Shown here: positions 25,464-39,110 of the stretch, piece by piece | How the letters are laid out: every line of letters starts with the position of its first letter | Position numbering within the stretch: position 1 is the first letter of the stretch | NCBI GenBank assembly: GCA_033065855.1 | Contig: JAVXUO010001269.1 | Coordinates: 186,001-250,000, forward strand | Length of the DNA: 64,000 nucleotides | Origin: Escallonia rubra | Lineage: Eukaryota > Streptophyta > Magnoliopsida > Escalloniales > Escalloniaceae | Direction: 5' to 3' | The notes under the pieces: model-generated | The model's input: the letters and a program-made list of their open reading frames with translations, nothing else | The model's database searches: none | Told to the model about the DNA's origin: nothing | Made by a program: the position numbers and the translations under genes

Positions 25464-26593
25464 AAAATACAAGGTTATTTAAGGCATTATCCCAATTTAA
25501 AGGGGGTAGTGTTGCTTAATGTGATTGAGCAGCTCGACATAAGAAATGACATGTTTGCCCCTAGCTAACGCCAATTTTCTCCTTCAACCATTGCATTCTC
25601 TACCCGACTCTGTTATCAACGGCAACACTGTCGTCCTCTTCTCGTACATATCCACCATGTTCTCCACACCAGACGCCTTCAATCACCAACGAAAACTCAA
25701 ATCGTTGGCGGGAATTTACTCAACGATGGGATGTAAAATCATTGCTTAGTTCTTGTGCAAATAGAGAGGGGGAGGTTCAGTTGGAGGAAAGGTGGCAATT
25801 TTGGTGGTTTTGTAGCACGGATGCATGAGCAATCTGTGTGAGAGATTTTTGAATCTGTAGAGGTGGAAGAGGTTAAAAGGAGGTGTGGTTTTTCTTTTCA
25901 CAAAAAGTTTGATGACATCTAACACATTATATGACGGTCCACTACTAGTTATCAAACAGTTCTAAGTCCCGTTCATGTACGCACTTCTTAACACTAACCT
26001 TAGTGTCAAACAAAAAGTTACTCAAAAAAGAAAACATGCTTATCAAGAGAAAGCATGCTTTTGGCCTTTCGGTCTTATGGGTACTTCATCAAATGATTAT
26101 TTAAGCACATTTTTCACTTTGTTTAACTTATCGTGGTATGATCGTAGATTCAGTCGAATTATTACTATAGGAATCAATAGTAACAATATCCTCGGTCCAT
26201 TCAAGTATACTCATTACACTTGCAAGGATCTTTTATGACCAATTTTGAGAGCCCGACATTTTTTATGTCGAGTTTGAAGATATCATAATTTTGCCAAAAC
26301 GTATAAATCATTTGTCAAAACAATTTATTCGCATTGATGGAAAACATACCCTAATTATGTTGTCAGAACGACATTTCCCATTTTGAAATTAGCATCAATG
26401 TTTTTTTGTTTTCCGTACAAGAGATCAAATTATTTAAATGGAATGGGATCCTACTTTAGCTATATATATATTTTTGTTACTGAACATATTCGTCGTTTCT
26501 GTTACACTTATTATAACAATAATAATTCTCTTTATAGACGCATTCGGCCAAACTTTTTTATGTTAGTGCACCTTTGCACCGAAAGATTCTTTA
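25464..26593. other. Intergenic stretch without recognised features
   Basis: About 1.1 kb of mixed-composition spacer. Several 60-95 codon open frames occur, none with recognisable domains or splice-supported continuation. Confidence 0.5.
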
Positions 26594-26602
26594 TAATTTT
26601 AA

Positions 26603-27684
26603 GGGTTAATTACACTCATGTCTCTGAGATTTGGATAAAATTACACACGTGTCCATAAGTTTGAAAAATAGACACTTATATCCTTTGACCTAACGGAATA
26701 CCTAAATACGTAACAGAATGGTCAAAATGACCGTATTGCCCATAAGTAGAATTGCAATTCCTGTTTTGCCCATAGAAATCAGTCCTTTCTTCTCAAAATC
26801 TTCTCCCCTACCACGCGGCTGTCGCCCCTACCCTCCCCCCCCCCCCCCCACTGCTGTCCCCCTCCCTTCCAATTTATTCCTTTCCACCACCACTTGCCTA
26901 TTGGACTTCCCGCCAAAGGTCCCGGAACTTTCACAAGGCTGGAATCCACTATTGCAGCAGTGGCTCGGGGATAAAGGTCGTGACAGTGACTCGCGGTGGG
27001 GGTGAGTGTGTGAGCGTGGGGCTGGGTAAGTGGGTAACCTGGTGATGACGAGGCTGGTTGGATTTGATTTGGTTGCGGCAGGCTAATGTGGTGGCAGCTT
27101 CGGGGGGATAAACGGGTCTATCGTGAATGGTTGAGGTGGTGCGCCGGGGGGGGGGGGGGGACTGAGAGGGGGCATTAATGACGTGGGTCCGGAAGGGGCG
27201 ACAACAACGACCTAAGTTAGGGGTTGGGGAGAACGAGAATTAGGGTGGAGCTATGTGGGGTTGGGGGAAGGGGGAGGCATGAGAATTAGAGTTTTTCATA
27301 TATTTTTGAAAAAAAATGTATTTTAAGGAAATTAAAAACCATATTAAGAAAGACAATATTTTGAAATAGATATTTTGATAGAGAGAATTAGAAATTAGAG
27401 CTTCAAATCTTAATTTAAAAATTTAGGCTTAAAACTTTTATATAGTATATACCATTTGAAAATCCTAAATTTTAATTTGACAATATACAATACAAGGGCA
27501 GTATTATCATTTTAAAAATACGCATTAATGACATGAAAAAAATATACTTTTTGAACGGATACCTGATAGATGAACACAAGTGTTATCTTTTTAACGTTCG
27601 TAATCACCGTCTATTACTTTTTAAAAGCGTTCTTAACTGTAATTTCACGGGACATGACTCATCACTCATGAGTGTAATTAACCC
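26603..27684. mobile_element. Mutator-like MITE with 9-bp target duplication
   Basis: Terminal inverted repeats GGGTTAATTACACTCATG at 26603-26620 and 27667-27684 match exactly over 18 bp. They are flanked by TAATTTTAA (26594-26602) and TAATTTCAA (27685-27693), a 9-bp duplication with one mismatch, the Mutator superfamily hallmark. The interior has C-run and G-run blocks (about 26836 and 27147) and no transposase. Its right end lies 198 bp upstream of the kinesin start codon. Confidence 0.85.
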
Positions 27685-27881
27685 TAATTTCAAATGAAGC
27701 TTCTAGAAACATCCGATCTTGAAGTACTCATTCCCGCCAAACTAAAACTTCAAAACCTTCGTCGATCACGAGCGCTCTTTCTGTTTCTCTCACAAATTTG
27801 CAGGCACCATGTTGATTAATCAATAGCCTTGAATCATTCCATCGAGAGACACAGGTTTTCCTTTTGTTCCGTGACCAGGAG

Positions 27882-30800
27882 ATGTCGAGCATAACGGTGT
27901 GTGCACGATTCAGGCCTCTCAGCTCGAAAGAGCGTAGAGATCACGGCGACGGCATCTGCGTTCGCGCCCTCGACAGCGAAACTTTCTTCTTCAAGGTTCG
28001 ATTGCTTCCTCCTATCATTATACGTCCAAAATCGAACTATATTTTCAAATATGTGTATGTGTGTGTGTGTTGTGTGTGTTTGGGGCTGTGTGCGCGTGTC
28101 TGTGTGTGAAATTGGTGTTTATAGTAATTTAGTTGATGTTTTTGGTAGGATGAGAAGGACGAAGAGTGCACGTATAGCTTCGATAGAGTGTTCTATCAAG
28201 GATCTAATCAACGCGCTGTCTATGAATTTATAGCTCTACCAATTGTTCGAGGTACTAATTCTCTTGCATAGCTTTTAGGTTGGTTTATGTATTTACTGTC
28301 AGTTTTAGTTGCTTTCATGTTTATTTGGATAACACAGATGCTGTTAATGGAATAAATGGGACAATCATCACATACGGACAAGTAAGGCCTATTTTACCTT
28401 GTGAACCTTTAAAGTTGTTGTCATTATGATGCTTATTATAGTAGTTGCTTATAGGCTGTTTGGCTGGTGGACTAGATGATAGAAAAGGAAACAGGGATAT
28501 TTTTTTTTAAAGAGAAAATGCGATTTCCTTCACATTTATCATATGCTTAAGTGATAACGTAAACAAATATTTCTCAGGAGATGTGTAGTTTTTATCAGAT
28601 TTCAAACTTGGAATCCTCGTATTTGGTCGCTGATGCTCAGATTTAAATGCCAACTTGCTAAGTTGCTAACCAAACAAATGAAAGCAAATGGAGCATTATT
28701 GCACTGTATAGGAAACACTGCTTAATACACCAAATATGCTTACAGGTACATGCTAATGGATACATATAGACGTAGTGATTACGGTTAACAAAGTGCTTAG
28801 TGGATTCTATATTTGTTTACTAGGAATGCTGGCACGAGTGCTGTTTTTGCGATTGTTCAGATTAGCCGTTGAAGTATAGTTCTGACTTGTGATTGTTGAT
28901 GGTTGGGAAGTTATTCCTTTACTTTGTTCCTTTTGAATTCGACAAAATGAACAGTTCCATGAGTGTTACATAGTGTAAGGTGGGCGAAGAAGGCTAAAGA
29001 TATTAATTACGGTGTTTGAAGGAAAGGAAAGGAAGCAATCGCAAGCACTGATGGCATGGATCAATGTTAGGCCTTCCTGAAATACCATTAGTAATGTCAT
29101 GCTCCTATAGTATTTGATGGCACATCCATAATTTGATAGCGCAGTCAATGGTGAAGGATTTATATGGTAGATAGCTTTGTAAATTAGAACCGACTAGTTA
29201 ACTTTGGATCATTAGATGAATATTGGTGATAAAGAACTAATGTATCAGTTGAACTTTATTTAACACCTTTTGTGGCCATTTTAAGGACTACCAATCTGTC
29301 TGAGTTTGTTTGTTTTTCTTTTTTTTAATAGTGTCAAGAGAATGTAAATGACAAGATATTAAATGTGTAAATCAGAAGTTTATGCATTTCCCTAGAGCGT
29401 ATGACCTGAGACTTGAGAGTACCTTTTACAAGCTCATAGTTGATACTATAAAACTATTCACTTTCTCTTTCCAACAGAGCATCGAGCATAAGTGCAAGAT
29501 TAACCTGATACTGGACTCACTATAGCATTTTCAAGTTGAACCCGTAGTAGTGTTTGGCTTTGATAATATAATGGTTTGTTAGAGTACTAACTATTTTGTA
29601 TGAAGCCTACCCCAACTCATGTGGCTAGAGGATTACAAAACCTAAACAAGAATTTTCAGTTGCTTTAATTAATAAGAAAAATGTGAGTCATGCCAACAGA
29701 GAGGGATCATGTGCAAATAATATTGGTTTGGCACTGGATTTTCTGTTTATACATTGATCTAGTTAAGTCTCATTATCCTATTCAACAAGTCACATTGATT
29801 CATCTAGCTTTTATTTCAAATTAACAAAATCTCTTTGGCATTTATTTACAGACAGGAGCTGGGAAGACATATAGCATGGAGGTGATGTGATGTTATCAGA
29901 AGTTATATTCCACTTAGCATGGTTTATATGGTGGACAATACACATTAATAACTTCTTGATACAGGGTCCCAGCATTGTTGAGGGTGATGAGCAGAAAAAA
30001 GGATTACTACCGCGAGTAGTAGATGGACTTTTCGATGCTATTAAACTTTTTGACGAAGCAAATAACTACACAATCAAATTGTCAATGGTAGAGGATACAT
30101 TCCTGTCAACCCTGCACTATGTATAGCTATATGTTGTTTAGTTCTCATAAGCTTCATACAAAAAAGTTTTCGCTGATCCTTACAGGTGGAGATCTACATG
30201 GAAAAAGTAAGGTTTGTGTCACCCAAACATTCCATTACGTGATTGTCCTCTGGGTTGTACTTATCAGTGAAAAAATGGTCCTCCAGCATTTTCTACCTGT
30301 AATCAAGTCACCATTCACGAGTTAAATGTTGGTAAACGTGTCAGAATCTCCCAAAAATATTCTCAATCTAATTTCTCTTTCATTACCGTTATACTTTCTC
30401 GCAGGGACCTTTTTGACTTATCAAAGGACAACATACAGATTAAGGAGCATAAAGTGCAGGGGATAATGGTGTATGGAGTAACAGAAGTGAGCCTTTTTGT
30501 ACTTTGGCAACTCCTTTAGTTGGTTACTTGTGCAAATCTATTTGGTTGATATGATCCAGTAGTCCAGCTCCGCTCTTAAAGTTGTTCCGAGCCCTCTCTA
30601 TCTTCACAACCTGGTGTTTGCCAAGACACATCCACATGCATAAAATACACTGGGATAAAAAATGTGGCTGTTTTGTCTTAAATTTTCTTTAGGGGGAGGA
30701 TTATTTGGCCAATTCGAAAGTGGTCTTTCATGGAACCAACTTTGTTTTCTTCCATTATGTTAATGAATTTTTGGGTAACTATTCCTGTCCATCATATGGC

Positions 30801-33033
30801 AACAAAATTGCAGCCTGTTAGCCTGTCAAGCAAGATGATTACTTGGATTGAGACTCCAGATTTGAGTTTCAACTTGTTGTGTACTTGTGCTAACTTTGTA
30901 TGTGCTTTCTCACTCTCAAAGCATTTGTCATTCTGCAGGTCCTGCTATCCGACCCTGCCGAAGCATTACAATGCTTATCTGTAAGATAAAACTTTCTACT
31001 CATTGTCTCTGATTCTTCCTAATTAATTATGCCTCTTATGCTCACTTTGTTAATGCAGACTGGGATAGCTAACAGAGCAGTTGGCGAGACCCGTATCCTT
31101 CCCATCCTCCCCAACCCTGCATTTTGCATGCCTTTGTCTGATAGTGTATTGTTTATTGTTTTATTGGTCATTAGTCTTCAGATTTTGTTTTGAATCTTTA
31201 CACAACAAAGAAATGAACATGACAAGCAGTAGAAGTCATTGCATTTATATACTTACCGTCCAGCACGAAGTTACAAAGAATAATAGGTACTCTTTCTTCG
31301 CCAAGAACTTTTGAGCTTTTAACTGGACATGACTAATGTTTTCTGATATCGTGAACAGGGTGAAAACTGGAAAGTTGATTCTTGTAGACTTGGCCGGGTC
31401 TGAGAAAGTTGAGAAGACTGGAGCTGAAGGAAGACTTCTTGAAGAAGCCAAAACCATCAACAGGTCGCTTTCGGCCCTTGGGAATGTTATAAATGCCTTG
31501 ACATCTGGTGCACAAGGGAAAGCAAATCACATTCCGTATCGTGATTCTAAGCTTACTCGAATCTTACAAGATGCTCTCGTTAGTTTCTTCCTCAATTCCG
31601 TCTTACTATAACACCATCAGACTGTATTCTAGAGTGAATAGCAAGTGGTTTCATTTTTCAGGGAGGGAACTCCCAAACTGCTCTACTGTGTTGTTGCTCA
31701 CCAAGCACTTCAAATGCATCAGAGAGTTTGTCCACCCTTCGCTTTGGTGCCAGGTATGCCAATCAAAGTCCTAAGCTTGCATATAAATATCGTGGAAGAT
31801 AAAGATGAAAAAGATGGTTTTCCAAAATCATTTTGAAAACTTAAATGTCAATCTGAGAGCCTGAGCACTTGAGATAGTTGTACCGATAGAAATGTCATCT
31901 ATCGGATCACTGATTATTAGTAGAAGTTTTGGTTTCAGTGAAGTTGCAATCTTTCATCATATATGAACATGTATTTTCACTAATTTGACTAGATCCTGGA
32001 AGTTATTTGTTATCTGTAGATTTGACACCTCTCAAAATATTTGGGGGTTCTTAGTTTGTGACCAGATCTGTCTTTTAACAAGCTTTCCTTTTCAAAATTC
32101 GTATGTAAGAAGGAATATGAAGAGCTAAAATAGTTGTTTAATTATGGCAGAGCAAAGCATATAAAGGCATCACCACATATCACCTGCAAGGATGATAAAC
32201 TCACCAATACGCATGAAGCTTCTTTTCTGACTAAAGATAACTCATGTGAACGAATCCTAGAAAAGGTAAGATTTTTACCATGACTTAACATGTGTTGTAG
32301 TTTCTTATTGTTGAGGCTGGCCCGGTGCACAAGGCTACTGCTTTTATCTTAGTCTTCAACCAACAACTTACCATTCATACAGCTAAGAGAAAGACTGGAT
32401 GCTGAAGATGTGAAGTTGCTTGAAGAATTGTTTGTCCTGGAGGGAATTTTCTTCGATCCCAGCTCAGTTGAAGACTTGGAATCGGCTTACGAAGATGTTA
32501 TGCTGAAAACAATATCCTCGTTACAAGCAGTTTTGGAAGAGCATGTTGCGACTGTCAAAAAGGTAAAAGAAAGAAGTCGGGAAGGTCTGCTTGGGAGCAA
32601 CTTCATGGACTTCTGGTTTTGGTGAGATAAAACGTTAAACGGCAGCCTGTATAATGTATTAGCAAGAAAGTACCCTAGGAAGAAGCCACAGAAATAAACA
32701 AATCCATAAAGAAGTTTTTTGTAAGGTGATTACTAGTATTTATTTTACTTGCAGTCATCATTCCTATGAGCTGCTCCCAGGTACACCTTTGGTTTCACAA
32801 TGAGAGTAAATCTACTTAATATTTTTAATTCTATTCATTTCATAAAAAATGTGTTTCTGGTACAGCTTAAGAGGGAGAACAACGCTCTCAAGGCCAGATT
32901 GCAAGATCTTGAAAACTCTGAAGCATCTCGCAAAGAGGTTGGAGAAAATGGAAGCTTTCTGCATAAGGTTGCCGACATTGGTTTTGTCAGCCGCTGGTTT
33001 GGTTCACTCTCTCCTGGCCAGCGTGTGAAATGA
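27882..33033 (+). CDS. KIN1: Kinesin-1-class motor protein (KIN-1)
   Basis: Fifteen exons: 27882-27995, 28149-28251, 28338-28381, 29852-29881, 29965-30087, 30186-30211, 30405-30486, 30939-30980, 31059-31092, 31211-31286, 31359-31578, 31662-31753, 32151-32265, 32383-32562, 32866-33033; 1449 nt, 482 aa. The motor domain fills most of the protein: [17 protein letters not shown] at the N-terminus, P-loop [10 protein letters not shown] at about 86-95, switch I SSRSH at about 205-209, switch [10 protein letters not shown] at about 234-241, and [18 protein letters not shown] short coiled-coil-like tail follows ([16 protein letters not shown]). The compact length and sequence match the single plant kinesin-1 (as I recall, At3g63480). 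Such motors walk on microtubules; the plant member has been linked to gametophyte development. Exon 6 is only 26 nt, and the P-loop is split by a 1.47-kb intron. Confidence 0.95.
28050..28106. repeat. TG-rich microsatellite in KIN-1 intron 1
   Basis: An interrupted TGTGTG tract (TATGTGTGTGTGTGTTGTG, then GCGCGTGTCTGTGTGTG) lies within the 153-bp first intron. Confidence 0.85.
28382..29851 (+). other. 1.47-kb intron splitting the KIN-1 P-loop
   Basis: It follows codon 87 (Gln of GQTGAGKT) and precedes ACAGGAGCTGGGAAGAC. It is AT-rich; no exon or mobile element was recognised within it. Confidence 0.8.
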
Positions 33034-34916
33034 AGAAAGTGATCAATGCCTAGCACAGCTCAGCGCAGAATTGCGGGCAGGCAACAGTGATAAGTATAAA
33101 GCAGCAAGTGGAGCTATGTTCCTTAGTTCTCCTGAGAGAACATGATTGACGCAAAGAACTGAGAATTAGCGAAAAATAGATGGATAAAAACCAGGCAAAT
33201 GAAGTAGATGTCTGCTAGTGCATATCCTAATACCTTAAGGGTGCTCAGTTAAGTAGTCAGTTCTTTGATTCAAAGTAGATTGGATCCGGTATTCACCATG
33301 AAACCATTTAACGTCCTCAACGTTTGTATATTGAAGCTCGGAACACATAGTACCACCGATACTCTTTCTTAAGTGGCTTGAGTGACAGCGAAGTTAGCTA
33401 CTATCTGTTAGTAATTGTGAATGACACATGCCTTAATATCTTTAAATTTGTATTGCTGTCCATTCCATCTTAGACAGAAAAAGATTGCTCTGCGTGACAA
33501 AAGCTTTTTGCTTTGCCGATCTTCCGTGGTTCCAGTAATCCAGTTATCAGCCTTACTTCAATGTCCATAAGGGTTCACTCTGAAGATTCACCTCATGCAC
33601 TTCAGCGGATTAGCTTTTGCATCCAGAAATAGTTGTATAATTTAGCCTCGTGTCTTTTTTCAACTCTAATTTCATGGTCTGGACTCTGCTTATTATCATG
33701 TGATGAGATTGTTGAGGTGATGTTAAATGTGAAGGAGCCATCAATCTTTTGTACAAAAATGACAATAATAACCATATCAGTCTCCTATGTCCTTACCTGT
33801 CCACTGTTCCATGACCCTAGTGTGCTTGAGAAACACTAGAGAAACAGGATAGAGCTTCTCTGCGATTTAATTCAGTTGGCTGCAGCTCTAACTTGTTTGT
33901 ACTTTGGGCGTCAGTTGGCATCAAGATTCTTGAATAGTCATTTCTTGAGGCTGATATGGATCATTGCAATTTATCAAGCTTTCTGGCGAGAATGTTCATG
34001 GATCCTAATCCTCTTCAACTGCTTAGGCAAAAAGCTCCCTCAGTATTCTATTTTGCTACATTTTCTCTTCATCCATGCATAGCCTTTCTATAAGATGAAG
34101 CCACTTTTTCCAAAACGTCCTTACCTTTCCCGAGTAAGTCACTTTGCGATGTTCATTACCAAATATAGGATTAGTAGCTAGCTTTCTACAGCCAAACTCT
34201 ATCCTCTTCTACTGATTCTACTCTTGTCTTAAGATGCCATGGTTAAATCTTGTGCAACTGGGGGGTTCATGCGTTTGGATTCAGTTGTCATTCCGGGCTC
34301 GATAGTTGCAGCAATTTTGGAGTAATGGGCTTTTCTTCCCTGGTAAATTGGACATGCAAAAGAAGCCTACAGTTTGCCAACCGTGGAAGCAAACATTGGA
34401 TTTTGCTTGAGGAATGGAGTTGAGGTTGGTAGCCTTTGCCTTGTACATTTCCTTTGGTCGCCATGTATTTCCAGGACTGAACACATACATCACTTTTATT
34501 GCCAGAGGTGCCCTCATTTCTTTCCCCTGTTACTATGATTTTCAGTATTAGTACCCACTTTTGGTTGCTAAACCGACCAAAGGGTTGTTGTTGAGTAACA
34601 TCTGATTGACCTTCGTTTGGCATTTTCATCCGTGAAGATGAGATGGACCCAACAATTAAATTAACAAAGCAAATCTGTCCCAGTCAGTCCGTGATCAATC
34701 TAATGTGACACTTTTGATTTAGCTATAATGCATCGAAGGATATACCAGTAATTTCTATGAAGGGAAGCCTTCAATTTTTCAGCTTTCCTACCTCTGAAGT
34801 TAACTTTAACTACACACAAAAACCACCAGACTTCTTTTAATTATGAGACCAGTTGGTAGTGAGTTACTCATCATACAAACAACTGCAAGCCACTTTTCTG
34901 TATTTGGTCACTGAAC
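33034..34916. other. KIN-1 3' flank and GDSL gene promoter
   Basis: About 1.9 kb without a supported gene. The longest frames (113 codons on minus near 34288-34629; 65-70 codons on plus) lack domains. The first several hundred bases are probably 3' UTR, and the last hundreds carry the promoter of the GDSL gene. Confidence 0.6.
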
Positions 34917-36627
34917 ATGGCTCCCAAGGCTCCTATCCACCACATTCTCACCTTATTGTTCACCTTCCTACCTCTTGCTTATTCCATTAACTTCAATTAT
35001 CCAGCAGTTTTCAGCTTCGGCGATTCAAATTCCGATACAGGCGGGCTTATCGCTGGGCTTGGCGAAAGCCTCAGCCTGCCTAATGGACAGATTTACTTCA
35101 AACAACCGTCTGGGAGGTTCTGTGACGGCCGCCTAATCATAGACTTTTTACGTAAGTTCTTGATTTATTCTTTGTTTCTTACTTCATATGCTGCATATTC
35201 TCCTGTTTCCTCTGTTTCAGTGATTCTTGAAAATGAGCTTTTTGCTCCTATTTTTGATTTTTCTAGTTGGGTGTTTCTTGTAGTGGATGCAATGGACATG
35301 CCATTTATGAATGCCTATTTGGAAGCTATTGGCGCTCCAAGTTTCAAAAAGGGATGCAATTTTGCTGCTGCAGCATCTACTATACTTCCTGCAACTGCAT
35401 CATCTATCAGCCCATTTTCATTTGGGATACAGGTCGCTCAATTTTTTAGATTCAAAGATCGTGTTCTCGATCTGCAAGCCAAGAGTACGTAAAATTGGAT
35501 TATATGGATATAGTTGGATTGGACTTCAGGGGCAACTTTTAGTTCTGCATACAAATCAATACATGGCATGAAATCTTGTGTTTTAACGCTTCTTTCTCTG
35601 TCCCCTAATCATCTTGCAGGTAAGAAGCTGAATAAGTACATTCCAGATGAAGACTCTTTTGCGAAAGGGCTTTACATGTTTGATATAGGACAGAACGACA
35701 TTGCCGGTGCTTTCTACTCCAGAACCTTGGATCAAATTCTTGCTTCAATACCAACCATTTTGTTGGAATTTGAAAGTGGCGTCGAGGTCAGATAAGTTCC
35801 AAAAGGATCATGTACAGAAATGTTTCCCTCCTCTCTCTCTCTCTCTTTCTTTTTTTTGACTCTGATAATAAGTAAATAGTTAAATATTCCAACACAAGTC
35901 CAGCCATTTTTCTTGTGGAACTGCGTTTAGGCTTTCACGATCTCATTCTAGCTTCTTGTGCTTTCTTGTTGAATGTCCAGAAACTATACGATCAAGGGGC
36001 AAGATATTTTTGGATTCATAACACGGGTCCTCTCGGCTGCTTACCTCAGAATGTTGCCAAGTTTGGGGCTGATCCATCAAAACTTGATGCACTAGGATGT
36101 GTCAGCGCACATAACCAAGCTTCCAAGCTCTTAAACTTGCAACTCCACGCACTTTGCACAAAATTGCAGGGACAATATCTGGATGCAAACATCACCTATG
36201 TAGACATCTTCACTATAAAATCAAACCTCATTTCAAACTACTCTAGATACGGTCAGCATGTCTCAGTACCCTACATAAAATTTTTGTCTCCAATAATTTT
36301 ATAGTTTATGTTATATCCTTTGAGCCATTAACAATATTTGATCCGCATGTTTTTGCAGGGTTTGAACAGCCTATAATGGCATGTTGTGGTTATGGAGGTC
36401 CCCCATTAAACTACGACAGTAGGATTGCCTGTGGTCAAACAAAAATTTTGAATGGGAGCTCAGTCACAGCCAAAGCGTGCAATGATAGTACCGAATACGT
36501 GAATTGGGATGGAATTCATTATACAGAAGCTGCAAACCAATATGTCTCCTCCCAAATACTCACCGGCAAATATTCTGACCCGCCCTTCCCAGAACAGATG
36601 CCATTTCTTCTCAAGCTTAAGTTCTAA
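34917..36627 (+). CDS. GDSL esterase/lipase (secreted)
   Basis: Five exons: 34917-35151, 35284-35484, 35620-35786, 35981-36251, 36359-36627; 1143 nt, 380 aa, the usual family size. The hydrophobic N-terminus (about residues 9-23) is a signal peptide. Catalytic blocks are complete: block I FSFGDSNSDTGG with the nucleophile serine at 37, block III GQND at about 169-172, and block V WDGIHYT with Asp342 and His345. SGNH/GDSL enzymes hydrolyse esters of cell-wall, cutin or glycoconjugate substrates in the apoplast or vacuole; the substrate here is unknown. The ending SDPPFPEQMPF and overall sequence recall Arabidopsis At1g54790. It converges with the TLP18.3 gene, 385 bp apart. Confidence 0.95.
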
Positions 36628-37012
36628 AATCAGAAAGTCCGCTATGATTGTTTCATTCTTTCCAATAATCTATGACTTCAGACGATACTGTAATTGAGGG
36701 ATGAAAATGATTTCTAACTGAAGGTAATAATATATTTTGAACTTTAAACTGGTTTGATACTGGCATCAACAGTCTACCAGGATTATGTGACTTCAATCCA
36801 AAATTTACCGGTATATGATTGAAATTGAAGACTGTTAAAAGGTGTACAATCCGAGTCCTCACAATGATACGGATCATATAATCCAAAACTACGTTTTTAT
36901 CCTCCAGTGTCACATGAACCAGTTGTTCCAGTAACCATTTGTGCAGCATTTCATACATGTTCCCTGAGGAAGAGAACGGTTATCCAGAATACAATCTCAA
37001 GTCCAGAAACAA
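36628..37012. other. Convergent 3' flank of GDSL and TLP18.3 genes
   Basis: 385 bp between two stop codons of convergent genes. It probably consists of two, possibly overlapping, 3' UTRs. No gene was seen. Confidence 0.7.
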
Positions 37013-39110
37013 TCACTTCTTGGATACATAGGCATAGTATTGTGCCATAGGAACGACAAAAGCGATCACCAATAAACCACCAACTACAAGACTAAACTGT
37101 CCCCTTTTCTCGTCTGTCTCCCCCTTGGTTTTGAAGTTGGACTCTCGTTTGTTGTCCTTAGTCGCGGGTCCACCAGGATCAGGAAGGCCATCGATGGCAG
37201 CAACTAGCCGTTTAGCACTGCTGTAGACAGCTTCATTGTACTTCTCATCTGTAGCCAATACTGCAATAGGATACCCAAACACTTTATCATGCATTATCCT
37301 TATGTAGAAGTTTAGTGTTTAGTTCTTTACATAATTGAGAAGAAGAATCAAAAAATTCTCTCCATGGGATCGAGTCTTTCAATAGGTGAAATGTAGCACA
37401 AATACGAAGATATTCTGGACAATAATTCATCCAAAATATGCCATTTCTGTAGGATTCAACTTCATCTGGATTCTAGACAAATAACATAACTGTAAGAACC
37501 GTACTATTTTCTACAGAGGTCAAACTATCTAGTTTGGGAGGGTCGAATCTCCAAGGAAACATGGAATTGGGCTTTGAAAATGCAATAACTATGTGTCATG
37601 CTATATGCAGTGGAATCTGTTCCATCAGGTTTCACTGAGAAATAAACCGTGGTTCAAATTTTCTTCGGACTCCCACGACACACATGATTCGATTGTAAAC
37701 TAAGAATCAAGTTGCCTTTAAGGATCATAGTAATCAAAGTTACAGAAATTTAATGATGTCCACTTATAAGGACTTGCAGATATATAAGCAAAATTATTAC
37801 TACAAAGGAGACCAGTAAAAAGGACTTTGCAGTTACCAGGGAGGTTTTCTGATACAGTGGCATCAAGAATAGCATCACCAACAGCCTGTATAAATGCAGG
37901 GCCACCTGTGACTGCCCCTTCCTTTTGACTGGTAACGAGCACAACAATGCCCTTGTTGTTGCCTTCTTCAACACTGGGATACCAACGCTCCAAAACTTGG
38001 TAAGCATACTCCAAAGCATCAGCTCTGCTCTGTAACCAAAGAACACGAACAATATGAATCCACAATCTTTATATAACAAAGTACAGATCAGTACTGCAGG
38101 ACACTTGCATCCTTGGACTCTAGTTGCAAGTTTCTAGAACATTGTCTCAACTTGTTACAGATTGCAAAGATCCAACATTGTCATCGTAAGTGCTTAACGT
38201 CATTACCAGCATTCAATGAGAAACACATATTTGATTGAGCTAGGCAAATTTTAATTTTCTGCAGAAACGTGTGAATGCGTGCCATCTCATACTTCATCTA
38301 TGATCTTATGAAGGGAAGTCTAACTAGTAATTATGACCATTCGAATTTGTCACTTGACATGACATTAGAATTTAAGGGCCTGTTTGCTATCCATTTTCAT
38401 ATTCTGCTCTACTCATTTGTCAATTTTCATTCTCATTAGCGTTTTACATGGGTGAAAAACTGAGAATTTTCATTAGAAGGAAATTACAGTTTGTGCAAGT
38501 ACAAGTATTGACTGGCGTATTTGCAACCGAAAACAGGAAATGCGAAGAATAAACAACCAACATGTCCACCCAAATACCGTTCCATGAATGGTTAAAATTC
38601 GAAAGGCACTCTAATTTTGGGACACAGGGAGTTATAAAAACTTGGGAACAAGACTGGACTTACGGTAAGCTTGCGGACAGTGATGAAGTTAATGTGCAAG
38701 TTCTTTCTCGACTCCAAATCCGTCAACAATCGCTTCAAGTCGGATTTGGTGACACGGTTAAGCACACCTGCATCATCAACCACATACGATTCTTTTGGCG
38801 GACCATCATTCAGTACATCAAATTCAGAAGCCAATGCAGGACCACTGGGTAGAAGTGGGCAAAAGTTGAGTGCTAGAGATATGGCCAGAGCAGCTAGTCC
38901 TTGGTGGACATGAGAAAACCAACTAGTGGGTGTTGCAAAAGATTGCCTAGTTGACTGGGGAAGTTGTTTTCCGAGACTAGAACAGATGGGTTTAGTGAGA
39001 GTGAGTGACTGTGATGATCTTGGTAGAAGAGAGGGGTGTACAGGGGATTTAGAAGAGGTTTTTGGATTGAAGAGAGGACAGAAAGACTGAGGAGCAAGAA
39101 GGGTTTCCAT
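37013..39110 (-). CDS. TLP18.3: Thylakoid-lumen TPM-domain protein TLP18.3
   Basis: Three minus-strand exons: 38664-39110, 37837-38029, 37013-37260; 888 nt, 295 aa. The Ser/Thr/Pro-rich N-terminus (1-70) is a chloroplast transit peptide. It is followed by a hydrophobic thylakoid-transfer segment (about 71-94) ending in an AxA-type site (ALA before SEFDVL). The TPM domain follows (ESYVVDDAGVLNR ... GNNKGIVVLVTSQKEG). A single C-terminal membrane helix (about 269-288) ends at VSKK. Family members, notably Arabidopsis At1g54780, are lumen acid phosphatases needed for efficient photosystem II repair. The gene is head-to-head with another lumen-protein gene, suggesting shared light regulation. Confidence 0.94.

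Noticed and set aside
26718-27005. 95-codon proline-rich open frame
   Set aside because: It lies wholly within the Mutator-like MITE and is dominated by C-run sequence.
34288-34629. 113-codon minus-strand open frame between KIN-1 and GDSL genes
   Set aside because: No recognisable domain, no signal or splice context; overlapping frames of similar size occur on the same strand.
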